26,330 nucleotides of DNA from CAYFZR01 sp964347835 [NCBI: uncultured archaeon] (GTDB lineage: Archaea; CAYFZR01), in NCBI GenBank assembly GCA_964347835.1, contig CAYFZR010000039.1:1-26330 (forward strand), written 5' to 3'. Under the pieces are notes generated by a model, which saw only the letters and a list, made by a program, of their open reading frames with translations, ran no database searches and was not told the DNA's origin. Each line of letters begins with the position of its first letter. The stretch's first letter is position 1. Both the position numbers and the translations under genes were made by a program. This document shows positions 7,592-14,144 of this stretch, piece by piece.

Positions 7592-7720
7592 TTATATTTT
7601 AATTATGTTTGACAATTGATTTAATTCTATTATATTTCCTTCTGGGTCCTTAACTTACACAAATCTGAACCCAGCAACACTTACACCTTGTTTGTTCTTG
7701 AATTCCAAAATCAAATTCAT
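7592..7720 (-). pseudogene. C-terminal remnant of a VOC/glyoxalase-family gene
   Basis: Read on the minus strand in one frame, this spacer gives QGVSVAGFRFV, then a TAA stop at 7655-7657, then VKDPEGNIIELNQL and a final TAA at 7592-7594. The string D-P-E-G-N-x-I-E-L is the hallmark end of VOC-superfamily proteins (glyoxalase I, dioxygenases). The stop falls where these proteins usually have an aromatic residue (F-x-Y-V-K-D-P), so a TAT/TAC to TAA change is plausible. Only about 40 codons remain. The left part runs into the end of the oxidoreductase gene in another frame, so the upstream part of the VOC gene has been deleted. Confidence 0.7.
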
Positions 7721-9222
7721 GGAATCTTTGTTGCAAAAGGCTTCTTATCTCGCTTGCAGATGAGCTGAATTACATTTCGGCCTGAAAGGGCTACAATGGG
7801 TACACCACCACCTGGCTCAACCCATTGCCCGCACATATAGAAGTTCGCCAGGCCTGGCAAAGTTTTGCTCATACGCATCCCGAAGGTTTTTGTTGTGATG
7901 AGCCATCCTTCGTAGCTTCCCTGCCAGTTACCGGTGTAGCGATTGTAAGTGATCGGCGTAGCCACATCAGACATCTCCACCTGATCAGCTAACCCTGGAA
8001 AGCGCCTGTCGAGCAAGGCAACCACTTTTTCGGCGATTTGCTCTTTCTCCGCCTTATAGTGGTTAGGATCCTCCTGCAATGACCTCCAGTAATCGTAATC
8101 AGAGTAGAACATGACCGTCATAACGGTCTTGCCCGGTGGTGCCAAGGTGGAATCGAAATTGTAGATTTGTACACCCAGCCGCTTATGCTCCTTCTCGGCA
8201 ATAGTGACAGGCTCGTCGAGAGGATAGTCTATTCCTGCTACAGAATGCGGCAAATCCTCGAACGATCGATCTAAACCCAAGGCAACGTGAATTAGGGGAG
8301 GGAAGATAGGCAGGCTGTCATAGTATCCACGGATTTTCTGGTCAGTATACTTTCCATCCAGCATATCGAAAATAGTCGTGTAACCATCAGCAGCGGAGAT
8401 AACATAATCTGCGCGGTGCTCGCTGCCGTCCTCCAGTCGAACACCCACAGCACGATCATCCTCCACCATGATTTTGGTTACCCGCGAACTGTAATGAATT
8501 TCGCCTCCTAGATCAAGGTAACGCCGCTCGATAGCACGGGCAAACTCCAGCGAGCCACCCACAGGATAGCCGGCTGATTTCAGATGCATCCATGCCAGAT
8601 TTATCAGCATAAATATCATGGGAGAGTCTGGAAAGAAGTCGCCGAAGACATGAGAAAAAGCCTCGCGCAGGAAAGGGTTCTTAAACTGCGCTGCAAAATC
8701 CTTAGTCGTAATCCTCTTCCATTTTATCATAGCCCTCAAGAAGGGAAACATCTTGAACATCATCTTAAGTCCGTCAATGGGGCCATACAACTCAGGTGCT
8801 TTATCTATGGGCATATCAAAGCGAGTGAAAGTACGCACGCCATTGATGAACTCTTCGATTAAGTCCTTATCCTCGGGTGCGAGATCCTTCATATGCTGCT
8901 CCAAACGGTCTACGTCAGTATAGACGACAAATACCTTACCATCAGTGCCTTCAATACGGATGAACTCCTCGTGATCGATCATCTTCCGCCCCTGGACAGC
9001 GCCCAGTTCTTCCCAGATGCGGTAGAAGTTTGTTCCCGGCCCAGAACCACCTAACCAATGCAGGGAACTGTTGATGGTATAGCCCTTGCGTTGCCAGGAA
9101 GTGCACAGTCCGCCCGGCTTGTTGTGTAGCTCGTAGATCTGAGTGCGGTAGCCGTTCATCTGTCCATAGCACCCGGCTGATAGGCCAGCAATCCCGGCCC
9201 CGATGATAATTATTTTGTTCAT
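7717..9222 (-). CDS. FAD-dependent CrtI/phytoene-desaturase-like oxidoreductase
   Basis: This 501-residue protein belongs to the COG1233 group (phytoene desaturases, carotenoid isomerases and related flavoproteins). It opens with the dinucleotide motif IIGAGIAGLSAG and the strand-2 acid in IYELHNKPGG. It ends with the FAD-binding block FYMCGQWVEPGGGVP. The SD AAGGAG lies seven bases before the ATG. The actual reaction (desaturation, saturation or isomerisation of isoprenoid or retinoid-like substrates) cannot be assigned. The gene is visibly GC-richer than its neighbours, pointing to transfer, perhaps from a bacterium. A prenyl-condensing enzyme at 15758 could make a substrate, but the two are far apart. 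Confidence 0.82.
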   Translation of the reverse strand: MNKIIIIGAGIAGLSAGCYGQMNGYRTQIYELHNKPGGLCTSWQRKGYTINSSLHWLGGSGPGTNFYRIWEELGAVQGRKMIDHEEFIRIEGTDGKVFVVYTDVDRLEQHMKDLAPEDKDLIEEFINGVRTFTRFDMPIDKAPELYGPIDGLKMMFKMFPFLRAMIKWKRITTKDFAAQFKNPFLREAFSHVFGDFFPDSPMIFMLINLAWMHLKSAGYPVGGSLEFARAIERRYLDLGGEIHYSSRVTKIMVEDDRAVGVRLEDGSEHRADYVISAADGYTTIFDMLDGKYTDQKIRGYYDSLPIFPPLIHVALGLDRSFEDLPHSVAGIDYPLDEPVTIAEKEHKRLGVQIYNFDSTLAPPGKTVMTVMFYSDYDYWRSLQEDPNHYKAEKEQIAEKVVALLDRRFPGLADQVEMSDVATPITYNRYTGNWQGSYEGWLITTKTFGMRMSKTLPGLANFYMCGQWVEPGGGVPIVALSGRNVIQLICKRDKKPFATKIP

Positions 9223-9307
9223 AGTATTCTCCTTATTAAATTGATAGTTAAATATTTTCAGATAGCCGGTATAGTCAAGTAGAGCGCGATGTGCCTGAGA
9301 CTTTCAT

Positions 9308-9991
9308 TTAAAATTTCATCAATAATTGTGCCAAAACCGAACCCAAAGTTCTATTAATACCATGACTCACCCACGCTCCGTAGATACATTTTGACTTGTA
9401 TAGAAGATAGCATAGTAAAGTTCCCTGAACGAAAACAGGAATCATCCTTGTCAACGTTAATGGGTGCCATGCAAATGCGACCATCATTGAAACGATATAC
9501 GACAGTGGTAAATTCTTGGTATTTTTATAGGCGAAAAAGAAAAACACCCCTCTAAATAGGAATTCTTCATTAAAAGCATCAAAAAATAATGGAATGCTCC
9601 AGGTCGCAATCGTGTATAAATTGAAGGGCATTGTAACTGAAAACATAATTGCATTAGTCAGTGCCGTAATTATTAGAATACCGAAACCGAGGAGAAGACT
9701 CAATCTCAATCCTTTCTCAGTTATTCCAAAATCGCTTAATTTGTATTTCCTCAGTTTTATTATTACAAGCCCAGGTAACAGGAACAAAATCACTTTTGCA
9801 AAAAAGTAAAAATATGAATGAAAAACACCATTCGGCAAATTTCTCATAAATATTCCGTAAAAAAGGGTTGCAGGAAGCATCATCAATAACATATCGAAAT
9901 ATACTTGACACCTTTTTTGTTTGATCAAGCCATATGTTATTAAGATAATTGCAGGAGCTATTTGAAGGGCTTTCATTATCGTGGGATACAT
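9308..9991 (-). CDS. CPBP-family intramembrane metalloprotease
   Basis: This 227-residue protein has about seven to eight membrane helices and all signatures of the CPBP/Abi (CAAX prenyl protease 2-like, PF02517) family: EEFLFR (Glu142, Glu143, Arg147), FAWHPL (His176) and VSHGINR (His210, Asn213). Family members cleave inside the membrane; roles include CAAX processing, bacteriocin immunity and toxin-related maturation. There is no SD. A TATA-like AAAATATAAAG (minus strand, about 10016-10026) lies about 30 bases before the ATG, so the leader is minimal. No bacteriocin-like gene is adjacent, and the substrate is unknown. Confidence 0.84.
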   Translation of the reverse strand: MYPTIMKALQIAPAIILITYGLIKQKRCQVYFDMLLMMLPATLFYGIFMRNLPNGVFHSYFYFFAKVILFLLPGLVIIKLRKYKLSDFGITEKGLRLSLLLGFGILIITALTNAIMFSVTMPFNLYTIATWSIPLFFDAFNEEFLFRGVFFFFAYKNTKNLPLSYIVSMMVAFAWHPLTLTRMIPVFVQGTLLCYLLYKSKCIYGAWVSHGINRTLGSVLAQLLMKF

Positions 9992-10082
9992 TATATTTCA
10001 TAAATAATCAAAAATCTTTATATTTTCGGTGGGAGGGCAATCACTTGTTTACTTTAGGTTTTTTGCATTGTAGAAATTGCTC

Positions 10083-10745
10083 TTAACTTCTCTTCCGATC
10101 CAACCAGAAGGCTATTCCGGCAAATAATAAATAATACATCAATCCAAAGACCGCTAAGACTTGTGGGTTTGGAGGAGGCGACCCAAACAAATTCAACATA
10201 TTAACCATAAGTAGAAATACAGCAAAAATGATCATACCATACTTTCCAACAAAAGTTGCGCCTGTTGTAGATTTCAAATAGATCCATAGTCCGCCCAGGA
10301 AGATTAGCCCTTCGACGATGTAAGAGGCAAAGACATAATTCCATAACCCTAGCCCAATCTTATATGAATCACTTCCAAACAGAGGTAAATCTGGCCTATG
10401 GACGATGACATCAAGGAAGAAATGCGACAACACCGCTGACCCCATGATAAGCGCGACCCTGCTTTTCTTCGAACCTGATTTGGCTGGAGTTAATCTAAAT
10501 ATAACATAGATTGCTCCTGCCCATAGGAAAGAGGCTACCAGACTATGGGTGAAAGGGTAATAAACAAATTCAAGCGGATTAGCAGCAGTAATCCCGGGGA
10601 CAATATTCACCTTTTCTATCCCCAGAATGACAAATATTGACCATATAATATCAACAAACTGAACGGCAAGGAACAATAGCCCTAAGGATATGTTTTTATC
10701 AGCCCTTTTTAGTGCCAAACCTACACCATAATGTCCAATGAACAT
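10083..10745 (-). CDS. YdjM-like membrane-bound metal-dependent hydrolase family protein
   Basis: This 220-residue protein has about six membrane segments. It contains polar residues embedded near membranes: GHYGVG at the start, FTHS in the middle, and SHFFLDVIVHRPDLPLFG, the His/Asp pattern shared with the LexA-regulated YdjM / membrane-bound metal-dependent hydrolase group (PF04307-like). Activity of these proteins is largely unproven. An SD-like GAAGGAAG lies some bases upstream of the ATG. GC content is a little higher than in nearby native genes. It is followed on the same strand by the CPBP protease after 91 bases. Confidence 0.65.
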   Translation of the reverse strand: MFIGHYGVGLALKRADKNISLGLLFLAVQFVDIIWSIFVILGIEKVNIVPGITAANPLEFVYYPFTHSLVASFLWAGAIYVIFRLTPAKSGSKKSRVALIMGSAVLSHFFLDVIVHRPDLPLFGSDSYKIGLGLWNYVFASYIVEGLIFLGGLWIYLKSTTGATFVGKYGMIIFAVFLLMVNMLNLFGSPPPNPQVLAVFGLMYYLLFAGIAFWLDRKRS

Positions 10746-10832
10746 GGTATTCGTCTTCCTTCAAGTCTGCATGTCGGCCAACGTTCCGAGCGTATCTGAA
10801 GTCTCCTTTTGTCATACTCATTTGCTGGTCGG

Positions 10833-11579
10833 TTAAGATTGACTTTCCTCTTTTTTGCTTATTCTTTCGATCGTTGCCTGTACTTCAGGAGTGGAAGAAG
10901 AAATCTGTGTTTTTCCTCCTTTTTTAAAGCGGAAATCGCATCGATCGCGACCATCAGCAAGCGTCTCGGATCTAATCAAGCCCCAGTCCATGGCGTCGCT
11001 TAACGCAACGTCTGACATACAAACATAAGGGGCAAACTCTTCTGCTCCCTGATCCTTCATAAAATTGTAAATTCCGCACCCCACGTAATCCACACCAAAA
11101 TCGAAGTTTTTTCCATCCCCCATAACATATCTTATCTCAAAATCTCCAAATCTAAGTTGTTGATATTGTTGTGCTCGTTTCTGCATCCTTCTTTTCACAA
11201 GACTTGAATACATTAGACGAGATAACAGCCAGCGTTTTACTTTTGACATATTCTCCATTCTCAATCTCAGTGCATCATGACAAATCTCCCAAGCCTCTCC
11301 TGCGGTCTTGCCGTATTTTTTCATGACCCTATAGCCTGCCAGTTCCTGGGCAGAAATAAGGAGAAATGTGTTGAGTGGAGCGGCTCTCGCACCTTCAATA
11401 TGTGGGATCTGTGGGATAAGATCCTCATATTCCTGCCGCACTTCCCTATAAAGTGTATCTGCAAAATCCTCTCCGTAGCGTGAAACAAGGGTGTCTCTCA
11501 TAAGACGTGCTGTTTTGTCAAAATCTTTCAAGAGCTTCCGCTTTCTTGAGACGTAGTAGTTGCTTTGTTGGTTTTTCAT
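10833..11579 (-). CDS. ATC hydrolase-like protein, long form
   Basis: This 248-residue protein is a full-length member of the L-2-amino-thiazoline-4-carboxylic acid hydrolase family (PF14196). The C-terminal signature is clear: YVCMSDVALSDAMDWGL, then TLADGRDRCDFRFKKGG, with the conserved Cys-Asp-Phe-Arg end. The N-terminal half is helical and basic. SD AAAGGAG lies nine bases before the ATG. The gene begins 23 bases after the MBL hydrolase stop (11603-12406) on the same strand and may be the last gene of that operon. Its GC content is higher than that of the upstream GerW-type genes. Family activity on ATC is known only for a few bacterial members. Confidence 0.8.
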   Translation of the reverse strand: MKNQQSNYYVSRKRKLLKDFDKTARLMRDTLVSRYGEDFADTLYREVRQEYEDLIPQIPHIEGARAAPLNTFLLISAQELAGYRVMKKYGKTAGEAWEICHDALRLRMENMSKVKRWLLSRLMYSSLVKRRMQKRAQQYQQLRFGDFEIRYVMGDGKNFDFGVDYVGCGIYNFMKDQGAEEFAPYVCMSDVALSDAMDWGLIRSETLADGRDRCDFRFKKGGKTQISSSTPEVQATIERISKKEESQS

Positions 11580-11602
11580 CTTAAATTTCTCCTTTATTGT
11601 AC

Positions 11603-12406
11603 TTATACGGTTATTTCATCCCCGTATTTCATAATTGTACATTCAATGCCCATTTTCTCAACTTCGCGCTTGAACATTTCATCGTTTGCAGGATTTATTT
11701 TCCGTTGCCAGAAGAAATCGTTATTATAATGGCAGGGTACAACTTTTTTTGGTGACATTAATTTCACCGCCTCCAGAGCCTCCTCTACGCTCATAGTATT
11801 CTTGACCACGTCCCCACCGCCAATGGGAATCATCAATAAATCCGGTTTTAGGCCTTCCCATTCTTTTTGCAGGAGCGTGTCCCCCAAATTGATAATAGTT
11901 TTATTTTCAATGTTGATTTTGAATCCTATTGAACCGCGAGCAAAATCAATATCATCCTTTTCAAGTTTTACCAACCCAAAAAAGAGTTTAATAACCCCAT
12001 GACTACGCGCATTTTTTGTTGCCATCATCTCTAATAATCCAGATAACAATCTAATCGGCAAGGGGCCATGTTTCACCTTCAGTCCTTCAACTTTAAACTC
12101 CTTTAAATCAACAGCCTCGCCCACATCTATCGTCTGGACACCATCAACTTCATTCGATAGAAAGTCCTCTTCCAATTCTCCATCACAAGCGACTTTTGCA
12201 CCCGTCTTCTTTGCCATCGGAATTGCATAGACAAAATGATCAGGGTCCCCGTGGGTGACTAAAACATGAGTAACTTCCTTCCATTCTGATTTAGGAATCA
12301 AACTATTAAGTTTATACCAAAGCAGATTTCGCCCTGGATCAATTGCGATTTTAACTTTGTCATTCTCAATAATAAACGCATTATAAAGAAAATGTTTTAT
12401 TTTCAT
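11603..12406 (-). CDS. MBL-fold metal-dependent hydrolase (UlaG-like)
   Basis: This 267-residue protein has the short metallo-beta-lactamase signature VTHGDPDHF (His52, Asp54, Asp56, His57), a later INLGDT metal aspartate and a VPCHYNN histidine. It resembles the L-ascorbate-6-P lactonase/YtkL-like clade (COG2220), which hydrolyses diverse small molecules or phosphoesters. Its ATG overlaps the TGA of the short GerW-like gene (ATGA), so translation is coupled and it belongs to the 13.7-11.6 kb operon. It has no SD of its own. The substrate is unknown; context with GerW and DUF2953 is the main clue. Confidence 0.78.
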   Translation of the reverse strand: MKIKHFLYNAFIIENDKVKIAIDPGRNLLWYKLNSLIPKSEWKEVTHVLVTHGDPDHFVYAIPMAKKTGAKVACDGELEEDFLSNEVDGVQTIDVGEAVDLKEFKVEGLKVKHGPLPIRLLSGLLEMMATKNARSHGVIKLFFGLVKLEKDDIDFARGSIGFKINIENKTIINLGDTLLQKEWEGLKPDLLMIPIGGGDVVKNTMSVEEALEAVKLMSPKKVVPCHYNNDFFWQRKINPANDEMFKREVEKMGIECTIMKYGDEITV

Positions 12407-12681
12407 AATTCTTCCTTCCTAATGCAATCTTCTATCTTCTCAGATAAATTAGGAATTAAATCTTTAAGATACTCTAAGGTAAAATCTTCCTCGGTCAGAG
12501 AAATTACCCGCTCACCTTCTGTATCAACTATCACCAAGGCGAAAGGAGAAATAAAACCAAAGCATCTTGTGAAGTTTTCCTTTCCTTCATCTATCCAAAA
12601 ACCGACCTTCATGACTGGTAATATTACTTTTTCCTCGACAACGATTGGTTCTCCTACTTTACTTTCCGATCTTATCTTCAT
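12403..12681 (-). CDS. Short GerW/YtfJ-like protein lacking the glycine-rich loop
   Basis: This 92-residue protein has the family opening GEPIVVEEKVILPVMKVGF and the later strand SPFALVIVDTEGERVISL, aligning closely with the GerW/YtfJ-like protein at 13314-13688. The glycine-rich loop between the two parts is replaced by a short stretch DEGKENFTRCFGFI. It is therefore a divergent paralogue. An SD GAGG precedes the ATG, which overlaps the DUF2953 stop by four bases, and its own stop overlaps the MBL start. In Bacillus, YtfJ (GerW) is a spore protein needed for efficient germination; the role in archaea is unknown. Confidence 0.62.
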   Translation of the reverse strand: MKIRSESKVGEPIVVEEKVILPVMKVGFWIDEGKENFTRCFGFISPFALVIVDTEGERVISLTEEDFTLEYLKDLIPNLSEKIEDCIRKEEL

Positions 12682-13274
12682 GATTTCCTCTTTATTTTTT
12701 CTTTGATTATCATTTTTATGAACTTGCGCGATGGCTTCGCCGATATAAATCTTAGAACAGGTGGAACTATGTTTATAACTCTCAAACCTAAGGCGCCTTC
12801 CGCAAAACCCTTTAATTTTTCTTCAGTATAGTCATAATCCACAGTTATGTTTGCTTTAGGAATAACAGTATCCATAGTCCTTAAAAAAGGATACAAAAAA
12901 CCATTTAACATTCCGGTGTAAGCAGCATTGGACAATCCTATTTCTATGTGTGCATTTAGTTTTTCGATTGAAATAGATTTAAGAAACTCCTTAAAAAATC
13001 GCTGAATAGGTTGTAATAGATCTTTAAGTTCATATAGTTCTTGAATTTTTTTAAAGTCTAATTTAAAGGCATCTTTTTTTTCCTTTGGTTTCTTCTTTGG
13101 AGATTTCTTCAATTCTTTTTTAATCAAACCCTCCATCCATATGATTGTGAATTTCGACTCCAGAGGAGATTCAGTGGAAATCCACAGGTTAAAATAGAAG
13201 GGTATGAATAGCAGGCATCCTAGAAGGATAACAATCAGGAAAAAAATAATGCCTAACACCGTGATTAAGGTCAT
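12678..13274 (-). CDS. DUF2953 (YtfI-like) membrane-anchored protein
   Basis: This 198-residue protein has one N-terminal membrane helix (about 4-27), a Lys-rich segment (about 56-72, KKSPKKKPKEKK) and a C-terminal domain containing the DUF2953-like strand pattern IGLSNAAYTGMLNGFLYPF then ITVDYDYTEEKLKGFAEG. DUF2953/YtfI is the usual partner of GerW/YtfJ in Firmicutes, and here it lies between two GerW-type genes, which strengthens the call. The gap to the upstream GerW gene is 39 bases; the stop overlaps the next gene by four bases. The function is unknown in any organism beyond its link with GerW. Confidence 0.7.
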   Translation of the reverse strand: MTLITVLGIIFFLIVILLGCLLFIPFYFNLWISTESPLESKFTIIWMEGLIKKELKKSPKKKPKEKKDAFKLDFKKIQELYELKDLLQPIQRFFKEFLKSISIEKLNAHIEIGLSNAAYTGMLNGFLYPFLRTMDTVIPKANITVDYDYTEEKLKGFAEGALGLRVINIVPPVLRFISAKPSRKFIKMIIKEKIKRKS

Positions 13275-13313
13275 TGCTCACGCCCTACAGATAAAAATGG
13301 ATTAGGAAATGGC

Positions 13314-13688
13314 TCACTTTTCCTCTTTTTTACCTCTCATTTCCATGCATTTTTCCATCATTTTTGGCATCGATTCCATAAATTTCTCTATTCCAGCGCT
13401 AATACCGCCCTTTTCCTTGAGAGGTATCACTTTTACATCCTCTTTGTCTATTACTATGACGGCTACGGGTGAAACGCCAGCACCACCACCAGTGCCGCCA
13501 CCAACACCTTCTCCTTCTCCTTTTTTCCCACCGGTACCGCCTCCTGCACCAAAACCAAAGCCCACGCTGATAACAGGAATGAGGGTCCTTTCCTCTACCT
13601 TTATTGGCTCTCCAAAAACAGTATTAGTCGAAAAAACTCTATTTATTTCACCAAAGGTTGCCTTAACCAACTTTTCAACATCTTCCAT
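13314..13688 (-). CDS. GerW/YtfJ-family protein
   Basis: This 124-residue protein matches COG3874 (YtfJ/GerW): an N-terminal helix, FGEPIKVEERTLIPVISVGF (residues 25-44), a glycine-rich loop with GAGGGTGG and GVGGGTGGGAGVSP (residues 47-74), the strand VAVIVIDKEDVKVIPL, and a Met-rich amphipathic C-terminal helix. In spore formers it is a spore protein; many archaea and non-sporing bacteria also have it with no known role. SD GGGAGG precedes the ATG by eight bases. It is the first gene of the four-gene operon that ends with the MBL hydrolase. Confidence 0.8.
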   Translation of the reverse strand: MEDVEKLVKATFGEINRVFSTNTVFGEPIKVEERTLIPVISVGFGFGAGGGTGGKKGEGEGVGGGTGGGAGVSPVAVIVIDKEDVKVIPLKEKGGISAGIEKFMESMPKMMEKCMEMRGKKEEK

Positions 13689-13848
13689 ATTTTTTACCTC
13701 CCTAACGATTTGACAATGTGAAATGTAAATAAATTTGCCAGTATAAGAATATTATTATGTAAAGCCAAAATTGCGCACTTTTTAGGCCTTTTTGTGAGAA
13801 GTCAAAGAATCAGAAAAGAAAGCATTTAATATTGGATGGCCGATATTC

Positions 13849-13856
13849 TTTTATAT
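13849..13856 (+). promoter_or_regulatory. TATA box for the micro-ORF pair
   Basis: TTTTATAT is centred 38 bases before the ATG at 13891, predicting transcription from about 13878. This leaves a 13-base leader that just contains the SD AGAGGTGGG. Confidence 0.5.
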
Positions 13857-13890
13857 TGGACGTGCAATAAAAATAAAAAGAGGTGGGTAA

Positions 13891-14016
13891 ATGGATCCTT
13901 TCTGGATATTTCCAGTTGTATGTTTAGGCATGATGCTGCTTTGCATGTTCTCACATAAGGAGGGAGAATTCAAAGGATGCTTTGGCATGATGCATACCTC
14001 AGAGAACAAGAACTGA
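13891..14016 (+). CDS. 41-residue Met/Cys-rich single-helix membrane microprotein
   Basis: The peptide begins MDPFWIFPVVCLGMMLLCMF, one hydrophobic helix, followed by a short hydrophilic part with GCFGMMH and a polar end. An SD, GAGGTGGG, and a TATA box (13849-13856) are well placed. Small bacterial and archaeal proteins of similar design (helix, Gly/Met/His-rich linker, C-terminal coiled coil) are common, and here the coiled-coil part is found in a second overlapping frame at 13977-14075. The real product may therefore be one frameshifted protein. It lies just upstream of the five-haem cytochrome, but a separate TATA box separates them. Confidence 0.6.
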   Translation: MDPFWIFPVVCLGMMLLCMFSHKEGEFKGCFGMMHTSENKN

Positions 14017-14075
14017 TAAAAGAGATTGAGGCCTTAAAGGAAGAGATCAACAGACTGAAAAAACAAAAGTTTTAA
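13977..14075 (+). CDS. 32-residue coiled-coil microprotein, or second half of a frameshifted gene
   Basis: This frame overlaps the 41-residue membrane ORF by 40 bases in the -1 frame. After MLWHDAYLREQ it forms a regular heptad helix ELIKEIEALKEEINRLKKQ with Ile/Leu at a and d positions. The SD GGAGGG is 12 bases away, too far for strong independent initiation. Proteins with a single helix followed by such a coiled coil are common, so a one-base indel near 14000-14012 in an ancestral gene, or translational frameshifting, would explain the arrangement. Independent coupled translation is the alternative. Confidence 0.45.
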   Translation: MLWHDAYLREQELIKEIEALKEEINRLKKQKF

Positions 14076-14080
14076 ATAGA

Positions 14081-14089
14081 TATATATAA
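14081..14089 (+). promoter_or_regulatory. TATA box of the multihaem cytochrome gene
   Basis: TATATATAA lies about 60 bases before the ATG at 14145 and predicts a start near 14110. The leader then carries the SD GGAGGT at 14131-14136. Confidence 0.55.
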
Positions 14090-14144
14090 CGCACTTATAT
14101 CCCATTCATCTCAACTATGGCTAAGGTTATGGAGGTCTGTAATT

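Noticed and set aside
9717-10001. Minus-strand 94-codon frame overlapping the CPBP gene
   Set aside because: The CPBP frame has all catalytic motifs; this one has none.
10746-10832. Short minus-strand ORF starting MSMTKGDFRYARNVGRH upstream of the YdjM-like gene
   Set aside because: It runs into the next gene in another frame and has no supporting motif.
13309-13713. Plus-strand 134-codon frame rich in Pro
   Set aside because: It is the antisense of the Gly-rich loop of the GerW gene.
14077-14104. Continuous operon from the micro-ORFs into the cytochrome
   Set aside because: A strong TATA box lies between them, so separate transcription is more likely.
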